A stretch of 64,000 nt of DNA, taken from Arthrobacter sp. AFG20 (GTDB lineage Bacteria > Actinomycetota > Actinomycetes > Actinomycetales > Micrococcaceae). The position numbers were made by a program, and so were the translations under genes. The first letter of the stretch is position 1, and every line of letters begins with the position of its first letter. The notes below the pieces were generated by a model that saw only the letters and a program-made list of their open reading frames with translations, was not told where the DNA came from and searched no databases. Positions 58,302-64,000 of this stretch are shown piece by piece. Location of the stretch: positions 37,817 to 101,816 of the forward strand of contig NZ_PJMC01000017.1 in assembly GCF_002892795.1 (NCBI RefSeq), given 5' to 3'.

Positions 58302-60011
58302 TTGTCCACCACCGCCACGCTGGCAACCCTTTCCGATTCCGACCGTCTGGCCGATCCGAACTGGTGGCGCCAAGCGTCCGTCTACCAGATCTATCCCCGC
58401 AGCTTCTCCGACTCGAACGGTGACGGCCTGGGCGACATCAAGGGCATCACGGCCAAGGTCCCGTACCTGAAATCCCTCGGGATCGACGCCGTCTGGCTCA
58501 GCCCGTTCTACCCCTCGGCGCTCGCCGACGGCGGCTACGATGTGGACGATTACCGCAACGTGGACCCGAAGCTCGGAACACTTGACGACTTTGACGAGAT
58601 GGCCAACGCGCTCCACGCCGCCGGCATCAAGCTGATCGCGGACATCGTGCCGAACCACTCCTCGGACCGGCACGAATGGTTCAAGGAAGCCCTGGCCTCC
58701 CCGAAGGGCTCCGCCGCGCGGGACCGGTACATCTTCCGGGACGGCAAAGGCCCCAACGGCGAGTTCCCGCCGTCGGACTGGGACTCCGTCTTCGGCGGCC
58801 CCGCCTGGGAGCGCATCACCGAACCGGACGGCACCCCCGGCCAGTGGTACATGCACATCTTCGCCAAGGAGCAGCCGGACCTGAACTGGGCCAACCGGGA
58901 AATCCGCGACGACTTCCTCAAGACCCTGCGCTTCTGGTCCGACCGCGGAGTGGACGGCTTCCGCGTTGACGTGGCGCACGCGCTCACCAAGGACCTCACC
59001 GAACCGCTGCTCTCCAAGCTGGAGCTGAGCGCCGCCAACAGCGGAACCGACGGGTTCGACGACGGGTCGCACCCGTTCTGGGACCGCGACGAGGTGCACG
59101 AGGTCTACGCCGAGTGGCGCGAGGTCTTCAACGAATACAACCCGCCGCGCACCGCCGTCGCCGAGGCCTGGGTGCACGCCACCCGCCGTGCCCGCTACGC
59201 CAGCCCTGAGGGCCTGGGCCAGGCGTTCAACTTCGACCTCCTGCAGGCGGACTTCGACGCCGAGGAGTTCCACGAGATCATCACCCGCAACCTGGCCGAG
59301 GCGGCCGCCACCGGCGCCTCCTCGACCTGGGTCTTCTCCAACCACGACGTCGTCCGGCACGCCACCCGGTACGGCCTGCCCAAGGGATCCAAGGGCAAGC
59401 ACGCCAAGGGCCAGGACGGCAAGGCCTGGCTGCTGGCCGGCGGACCCGAGGAGGAACTCGACGCCGAACTCGGCCAGCGCCGCGCCCGCGCCGCCACGCT
59501 CCTCATGCTCGCCCTGCCCGGCTCCGCCTATCTGTACCAGGGCGAGGAACTCGGCCTGCAGGAAGTGGCGGACATCCCGGAGTCCGAACGCCAGGACCCG
59601 TCATTCTTCCGCAACAGGGGAGTGGAAGTGGGCCGCGACGGCTGCCGCGTGCCGCTGCCGTGGGCCGTGGAAGGGACGTCCTTCGGGTTCGGCGACGGCG
59701 GCGCACACCTGCCGCAGCCCGACTGGTTCAGCAGCTACGCTGTCGAGGCGCAGGACGGCACCCACGGTTCGACGCTCGAGCTCTACCGCACCGCCCTCAA
59801 GCTCCGCCGCGAGCTGCAGGCGGACGAAGAGCTGGCATGGATCGAAACCGGAAACCCGGACGTCCTGCACTTCAGCCGCCCCGGTGGCTGGCAGGCGGTG
59901 ACCAACTTTGGGGACACCGCCGTCGACCTTCCCAGGGGCACCGTGCTGGTGAGCAGTGCGCCGCTGGAAGGCGGCAAGCTGCCGGCCAACACCACAGCCT
60001 GGCTGCGCTGA
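58302..60011 (+). CDS. aglA: GH13 alpha-glucosidase / oligo-1,6-glucosidase
   Basis: A 569-residue cytoplasmic glycoside hydrolase that splits imported alpha-glucosides (maltose, isomaltose, trehalose-like or sucrose). Conserved regions: YQIYPRSFSDSNGDGLGDIKG near the start, DIVPNHSSDRHEWF, GFRVDVAHAL with the nucleophile Asp223, AVAEAWVHA with acid/base Glu288, and FSNHDVVRH with Asp349. Start is TTG 58302, eight bases after AAGGA. It lies 53 bp after the second permease in the same operon. Confidence 0.93.
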   Translation: MSTTATLATLSDSDRLADPNWWRQASVYQIYPRSFSDSNGDGLGDIKGITAKVPYLKSLGIDAVWLSPFYPSALADGGYDVDDYRNVDPKLGTLDDFDEMANALHAAGIKLIADIVPNHSSDRHEWFKEALASPKGSAARDRYIFRDGKGPNGEFPPSDWDSVFGGPAWERITEPDGTPGQWYMHIFAKEQPDLNWANREIRDDFLKTLRFWSDRGVDGFRVDVAHALTKDLTEPLLSKLELSAANSGTDGFDDGSHPFWDRDEVHEVYAEWREVFNEYNPPRTAVAEAWVHATRRARYASPEGLGQAFNFDLLQADFDAEEFHEIITRNLAEAAATGASSTWVFSNHDVVRHATRYGLPKGSKGKHAKGQDGKAWLLAGGPEEELDAELGQRRARAATLLMLALPGSAYLYQGEELGLQEVADIPESERQDPSFFRNRGVEVGRDGCRVPLPWAVEGTSFGFGDGGAHLPQPDWFSSYAVEAQDGTHGSTLELYRTALKLRRELQADEELAWIETGNPDVLHFSRPGGWQAVTNFGDTAVDLPRGTVLVSSAPLEGGKLPANTTAWLR

Positions 60012-60046
60012 CCACTGGTGCGATGACTGCTGACTGAATAACAAAC

Positions 60047-60087
60047 CGCTGGCGTATCCCGGTCTCTGACCGGGATACGCCAGCGGG
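60047..60087 (+). terminator. 19-bp perfect hairpin ending the alpha-glucoside operon
   Basis: CCGCTGGCGTATCCCGGTC (60047-60065), loop TCT, exact complement (60069-60087). It lies 35 bp after the glucosidase stop. A few T residues follow (GTTTAA). Confidence 0.8.
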
Positions 60088-60160
60088 CCCGTTTAACCGC
60101 CCTCGTGGGTACCCCCGCCAGCCTCTGTGCTGTGCCGGGAACAAGTGAAAGAGTGATGCC

Positions 60161-61126
60161 ATGACTGAACAGACAGCAGTCCCGAACGGCCGGCTGCTCT
60201 ACGGCTGCATGGGCCTGGGCGGGGACTGGTCGACTGAACCCCACGAAATCACCGACGTCGAAGCCGCGGCTGAGGCCATCGAGGCAGCACTGGACATCGG
60301 AGTTACGCTCTTTGACCACGCCGACATCTACCGCCACGGAAAGGCGGAGGCCGTCTTCGGCGAGGTCCTGGCCGGCACCAGCGGGCTACGGGAGCGCATC
60401 CAGCTGCAGACCAAGTGCGGCATCCGGCTGAACGAGCGGGGGCTGGAGACCCACTACGACCTGAGCGCCGACGCCATCATCGAGCGCGTGAACGGCAGCC
60501 TCGAGCGCCTGCGCACCGATTACGTGGATATCCTCCTGCTGCACCGCCCGGATCCCCTGACGGACCCCGCGGAGGTGGCGGCCGCCGTCGGGAAGCTGAT
60601 GGCGGAAGGTAAGGTGCGGGCGCTGGGGGTGTCCAACATGTCCGCCGCCCAGATCGAGTTCCTGCAGGACAGCCTCGAGACCCCGGTAGTGGCCAACCAG
60701 CTGGAGCTCAGCCTGCTCAAGCGCGACTGGCTGGAGAGCACCGTGCTGGTCAACCATCCCGATGCCGGCAGCTACAGCTTTCCGCACGGGACGCTGGAGT
60801 ACTGCGCCCGGCAAGGGATCACGCTGCAGGCCTACGGCGCACTGGCCCGCGGCCACTACACCGGCAACCCGCCCGAACGGCCCACGCCGGCAGAGAGCGC
60901 CACGGCCGCGCTGCTGGCGGAGATGGCCCGGGAAAAGGACACCACCGTGGAGGCGGTGCTGCTGGGGTGGCTCATGAAGCACCCGGCCGGGATCGCTCCG
61001 GTCATCGGCACCGCCAACCCGGACCGGATCCGGGCCTGCGCCGGGGCCTCGCGCGCGGCCCAGACCATGACCCGGGCCGAGTGGTACCGGCTGTGGGTCA
61101 CGGCCCGGGGCAGCAACATCCCTTAA
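60161..61126 (+). CDS. Aldo/keto reductase (YdhF-like)
   Basis: A 321-residue NADPH-dependent reductase. The catalytic tetrad is visible: Asp52 (LFDHADIY), Tyr57 in DIYRHG, Lys85 (QLQTKCG) and His128 (DILLLHRPD). GVSNMSAAQIEFL and the late GTANPDRIRA loop match the AKR11/YdhF group. Substrate unknown. GAAAGAG lies upstream of the ATG. The gene stands alone after the glucosidase terminator. Confidence 0.92.
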   Translation: MTEQTAVPNGRLLYGCMGLGGDWSTEPHEITDVEAAAEAIEAALDIGVTLFDHADIYRHGKAEAVFGEVLAGTSGLRERIQLQTKCGIRLNERGLETHYDLSADAIIERVNGSLERLRTDYVDILLLHRPDPLTDPAEVAAAVGKLMAEGKVRALGVSNMSAAQIEFLQDSLETPVVANQLELSLLKRDWLESTVLVNHPDAGSYSFPHGTLEYCARQGITLQAYGALARGHYTGNPPERPTPAESATAALLAEMAREKDTTVEAVLLGWLMKHPAGIAPVIGTANPDRIRACAGASRAAQTMTRAEWYRLWVTARGSNIP

Positions 61127-61134
61127 GCCCAAAG

Positions 61135-61202
61135 GCCCAACTGGCTCGCAGTTGTTGTCGTTTTGAGCCGTCAAAACGACGTTAACTGCCAGTCAGTTGG
61201 GC
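61135..61202. repeat. Palindromic repeat E6, imperfect 32-bp stem
   Basis: Arms 61135-61166 and 61171-61202 pair over 27 of 32 positions with a 4-base loop GCCG. It begins GCCCAACTG and ends CAGTTGGGC, with TCGTTTTGA/TCAAAACGA at the tip. It separates the convergent aldo/keto reductase and dioxygenase genes. Confidence 0.8.
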
Positions 61203-61222
61203 CTGGGCTGCCCCAAACAGCC

Positions 61223-62143
61223 TTACAGCGGGGCGATCTCCGAGTACGTGGAGGCATCACCCTTCAGGGACTGGCTCTGCTTGCCGTCCACGCCCGCCGG
61301 GATGTCCCCGGCAATGGTGACGCGGTTGAGCTTGCGGGGCTGGCCGTCGTAGTTGTCCGGTGCGTAGTGCTGGGTGATCCGGTTGTCGAAGAGCACCAGC
61401 TGGTTGGGCTCCCAGTTCACGCGGACCACGTTTTCGGGACGGGTGACGTAGGCCTGGAGCAGGCGGATGATATCCCTGGACTCGGTGTTGGACAGGCCAA
61501 CGATCCGCAGGCGCTGCGCGAAGCCCCCAATGAACAATCCGCGCTCGCCGGTCAGCGGGTGGACCCGCACCACGGGGTGGGCCGTCTCGAACTTGAGCCG
61601 GGTGAACTCCTTGCGGCGCTCCTCGGCGTTCGCGTGCTCCAGGTTCTTGGGCACCGAGTAGTCGTAATCGTTGGTGTGGATTGCCCAGAGGGTGTCGGCG
61701 AAGTTCCGCAGCTCGTCCGGCAGGTCGCTGTAGGCGCCGGCGGAGGAGGCGATCAGCGTCTCGCCGCCGTAGGCCGGCAGGTCGATGCTGCGCAGGGTGG
61801 ACGCCTGCGGCGGGTTGACCACGAACGTGACATCGGTGTGCCAGTTGTTGGCCGAACCGTTCTCGCTGTCCACAGGGAGGACGTTCTCTTCGCCCGCCAC
61901 GGACGCCACGGTGGGGTGCGCCTTGGTGAGCGGGCCGAAGTGGCTGGCGAACTTCACCTGCGCCTCGTCGGTAAGGATGTTGGCTTCGCGGAACACGAGG
62001 GCCTTGTGCTCGTTGAGGGCCGCACGGATTTCTGCAACGGTCTCTGCGGACAGGGCGCCGCTGAGGTCCAGGCCGCGGATCTCGGCGCCGATGCGGGAGC
62101 CCAGCTTGGAGAATTCGAGCTTTGTTTCGGTAATGACAGTCAT
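61223..62143 (-). CDS. TauD/TfdA-family alpha-ketoglutarate dioxygenase
   Basis: A 306-residue Fe(II)/2-oxoglutarate dioxygenase, possibly an alkylsulfatase (AtsK) or taurine dioxygenase. Iron ligands are His102 and Asp104 in NWHTDVTF and His259 in ITQHYAPDNY; Arg270 or nearby Arg274 binds 2-oxoglutarate. GAGGAAAG precedes the ATG. It lies 62 bp behind a sulfonate-type binding protein, so release of sulfite or sulfate from an organosulfur compound is inferred. Confidence 0.88.
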   Translation of the reverse strand: MTVITETKLEFSKLGSRIGAEIRGLDLSGALSAETVAEIRAALNEHKALVFREANILTDEAQVKFASHFGPLTKAHPTVASVAGEENVLPVDSENGSANNWHTDVTFVVNPPQASTLRSIDLPAYGGETLIASSAGAYSDLPDELRNFADTLWAIHTNDYDYSVPKNLEHANAEERRKEFTRLKFETAHPVVRVHPLTGERGLFIGGFAQRLRIVGLSNTESRDIIRLLQAYVTRPENVVRVNWEPNQLVLFDNRITQHYAPDNYDGQPRKLNRVTIAGDIPAGVDGKQSQSLKGDASTYSEIAPL

Positions 62144-62205
62144 CGTTCTTTCCTCACTTTGTGCTGCGGATACTTTTTGAATCGGGCGGTAATTCGGATC
62201 AGGCG

Positions 62206-63243
62206 TTACTTTGAATCGGTCAGGAGTCCGTTGAACTCATTGGTGTAGAGCTTCTTGGTATCCAGGCCGGACTTGATGATGCCGGCGGATTTCAGGTACT
62301 CCTCCCAGCGGGTGAAGTCCTCATCCTTGATCTCGCCCTTGGCCGGGACGCCGACGCTCTTCCAGTACTGCAGGGCGGCGGGGTTCTCATTGCGGCCGCG
62401 TTCCTTCAGGATCTTGGTGAGCCGGGCAATGACTTCCTTGCGGGGCGTGGCCCGCTCCCACTCGATGGCCTTCGCCACGCCCGTGGTGAAGGTCCGGACC
62501 GTGTTGGGGTTCTGGGCGAGGAAGTCTTCCCGGAAGACGTAGGGGCCGCCGGCAAACGCACCAAACAGGTCGAAGTCGCTGAAGACGGACCGCAGCCCGC
62601 CGTTGGCGACGGCCTTGTCCTGCAGGATGCTGCCGAGGGAGCCGGCGTCCACCTGGCCGCGGCGGATGGCTTCCTCCGTGTCGTTCGGCGGAACCACCAC
62701 CAGCTGGACCTGCTTGATCTCGTCCGCGCTCAGGCCATTCTTGCGGAGGTAGGTGTTGATGACTGCCTCGGAGTGGGCGCCGAGGGTGTTCACGGCGATC
62801 TTCTTGCCGATGAAGTCCCGGGCCGTCTTGATCGGGCTGTCCTCCTTCACGTAAAAGCCGTTGAAGGTCTTGCTGTCCTCGCCGTAGTAGTTGATGACGG
62901 CCTTCACCGGAGCCCCGGCCTCCACGAGCTTCACCACGGCACCGGCAAAGGCGCCGCCGAAGTCGGTCTGGCCTGTCGCTGCGGACTGGATGTCCTGGGG
63001 GCCGCTGATGGTGTTGCCCACCCAGTTCAGCTTGACGTCGCCCAGGTAGCCGAGGTCCTCCGCCAGCTCTGGCAGGGTCACGCTGTTGGCCCAGCCCTGG
63101 TAGCGGAGCTCCTTCACTTCATTCGCACCGGGTGCGCCGGCGCCGCCTGTGTCATCGCCGGCGGCGCTCCCGCCGCAGCCGGACACCGTCAGGGCGATGA
63201 CGACGGCGGCCGCAGCACTCAGGATGGTCAGGTGTCGTTTCAT
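62206..63243 (-). CDS. ABC transporter substrate-binding lipoprotein (SsuA/TauA-like)
   Basis: A 345-residue binding protein. Signal peptide with lipobox (ALTVSGCGG) predicts a lipoprotein. ELRYQGWANSVTLPELAEDLG and GAHSEAVINTYLRKNGLS match the sulfonate/nitrate/taurine family 4 binding proteins. ATG 63243 follows AAGGAACC and is preferred to an in-frame start 13 codons upstream. No permease or ATPase gene follows in the visible operon; the TauD-type gene does. Confidence 0.88.
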   Translation of the reverse strand: MKRHLTILSAAAAVVIALTVSGCGGSAAGDDTGGAGAPGANEVKELRYQGWANSVTLPELAEDLGYLGDVKLNWVGNTISGPQDIQSAATGQTDFGGAFAGAVVKLVEAGAPVKAVINYYGEDSKTFNGFYVKEDSPIKTARDFIGKKIAVNTLGAHSEAVINTYLRKNGLSADEIKQVQLVVVPPNDTEEAIRRGQVDAGSLGSILQDKAVANGGLRSVFSDFDLFGAFAGGPYVFREDFLAQNPNTVRTFTTGVAKAIEWERATPRKEVIARLTKILKERGRNENPAALQYWKSVGVPAKGEIKDEDFTRWEEYLKSAGIIKSGLDTKKLYTNEFNGLLTDSK

Positions 63244-63582
63244 TGGGGGTTCCTTCAGGGGTTTGGTTGGCTGGTTCACCACGTTCGCTCCGGCCGCTGC
63301 AACGGCCGATGGATCGATGTAAACGCACTCGGAGGAAGCAGAAAAGTGCCCGGGTCACGGCGCGAAACCCTTGGAAATCCGCGGAAACACGGCGCAACAG
63401 CGGGACACGATGCGCCCCGTTGCGGCGGGTGAATCTCCGTGACAGGCGGCAGTAAAGATCCCCGCCATGGGCGGTACACTGTGGGATTTGGGCGCTGCGC
63501 GGACGGCTTTTGTTCGTATTGGTCTGCCCTGCGGGGCGGATCTGCGTCGCGCATACGGGCGCGCGCCCGATACGGTAGAACC
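63244..63582. other. 339-bp divergent intergenic region
   Basis: It contains short hairpins CGGCCG/CGGCCG (near 63292-63309) and CCGCC/GGCGG (63464-63476), and TACACT at 63476-63481. I see no gene and no riboswitch I can name. It must hold the promoter of the binding-protein/dioxygenase pair. Confidence 0.4.
63571..63576 (+). promoter_or_regulatory. Leaderless -10 box for the CitE-like gene
   Basis: TACGGT ends six bases before ATG 63583; no ribosome site. Confidence 0.45.
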
Positions 63583-64000
63583 ATGACGTCTTCCTCCACA
63601 GCCGAGATCACCCGGCAAGAACGCAATATCCCCGCCGAGATCGCCCGCTCGTGGCTGCTTGTCAACGCAATGAAAACCGAGCTTTTCGACCAGTCCGCGG
63701 TGTCCCGCGCGGACTCGATCATCCTGGACATCGAAGACGCCGTTGACCCCTCGCAGAAGGATGCCGCCCGCGAGAACGTGGTGAACTGGCTCTCCGGCGG
63801 CGGCCAGGCCTGGGTGCGGATCAACGACGCCACCAGCAAGTTCTGGGCTGATGACCTCGCGGGCCTGCGCGGCACGCCGGGGCTGCTCGGCGTCATGCTG
63901 GCCAAGACGGAGTCGGCTGACCAGGTCACCGAGTCCTTCCACCGCATGGATGGCAAGACGCCGGTCATCCCGCTCGTGGAATCCGCGCTCGGCATCGAAG
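63583..64000 (+). CDS. CitE/HpcH-type CoA-ester lyase, N-terminal part (cut by window edge)
   Basis: About 139 residues are visible and the frame runs off the right edge. The segment IARSWLLVNAMKTELFDQSA, then SIILDIEDAVDPSQKDAAR with the metal-binding acidic residues, WVRINDATSKFW with the conserved Arg, and TPVIPLVESALGIE are characteristic of the HpcH/HpaI aldolase - citrate lyase beta family (malyl/citramalyl-CoA lyases and similar). The reaction cannot be fixed from the half seen. It is divergent from the sulfonate-type binding protein. Confidence 0.85.
   Translation, partial: MTSSSTAEITRQERNIPAEIARSWLLVNAMKTELFDQSAVSRADSIILDIEDAVDPSQKDAARENVVNWLSGGGQAWVRINDATSKFWADDLAGLRGTPGLLGVMLAKTESADQVTESFHRMDGKTPVIPLVESALGIE

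Overview
The window is a high-GC actinobacterial chromosome segment, most likely Arthrobacter or Pseudarthrobacter (Micrococcaceae). This is judged from codon bias, the Fur-catalase pair, many GTG/TTG starts, many apparent leaderless promoters (TAnnnT six or seven bases before the start codon), and gene families typical of soil actinobacteria. There is no integrase, transposase, phage gene or CRISPR array. It reads as core and niche metabolism separated by unusual palindromes.

Layout. 1-3848: end of a regulator, then aldehyde dehydrogenase, zinc alcohol dehydrogenase and a DUF779 protein (alcohol/acetaldehyde oxidation). 4056-9788: a 1910-residue secreted heme peroxidase with RTX-like, Fn3-like, Ig-like and five FG-GAP-type repeats, followed by three hairpins. 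10042-19642: amino-acid permease, DUF2461, acyltransferase-SGNH fusion, catalase with its Fur-family regulator, MFS exporter, HtpX protease and YajQ. 19842-22364: small secreted protein, tRNA-Tyr, LysM protein with a sortase-like C terminus, thioredoxin. 22473-27566: monooxygenase-fold protein, acyl-CoA synthetase, AbiEi/DUF559-like protein, DNA glycosylase and two VOC proteins, with three related palindromes. 27708-35795: cystathionine beta-synthase and gamma-synthase (transsulfuration), then two GT87 paralogues flanking an HxlR-MFS pair, and an SDR.

35997-40685: large MalT-type LuxR regulator, small protein and two membrane proteins. 40878-45597 (minus strand): a YgiB-like / glutathionylspermidine-synthase-like / APC permease gene set next to an acyl-CoA dehydrogenase. 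45810-49474: MOSC protein, DEAD-box helicase with a long structured leader, tRNA-Thr and tRNA-Met. 49592-53549: secreted HNH nuclease, RibD-C reductase, NmrA-like protein, CPA1 antiporter. 53645-60011: ROK regulator divergent from an alpha-glucoside ABC importer (binding protein, two permeases) and a GH13 alpha-glucosidase. No ATPase is present, so a shared MsiK-type ATPase is likely. 60161-64000: aldo/keto reductase, TauD-type dioxygenase with a sulfonate-type binding protein, and the start of a CitE/HpcH-type lyase cut by the window edge.

Most unusual signals: a family of 60-70 bp palindromes at gene ends, one of which lies inside the 5' end of a coding sequence; a sortase-like domain fused to LysM; the YgiB/YgiC-like operon; the modular secreted peroxidase; and the density of leaderless promoters, including a divergent pair of genes only 34 bp apart.
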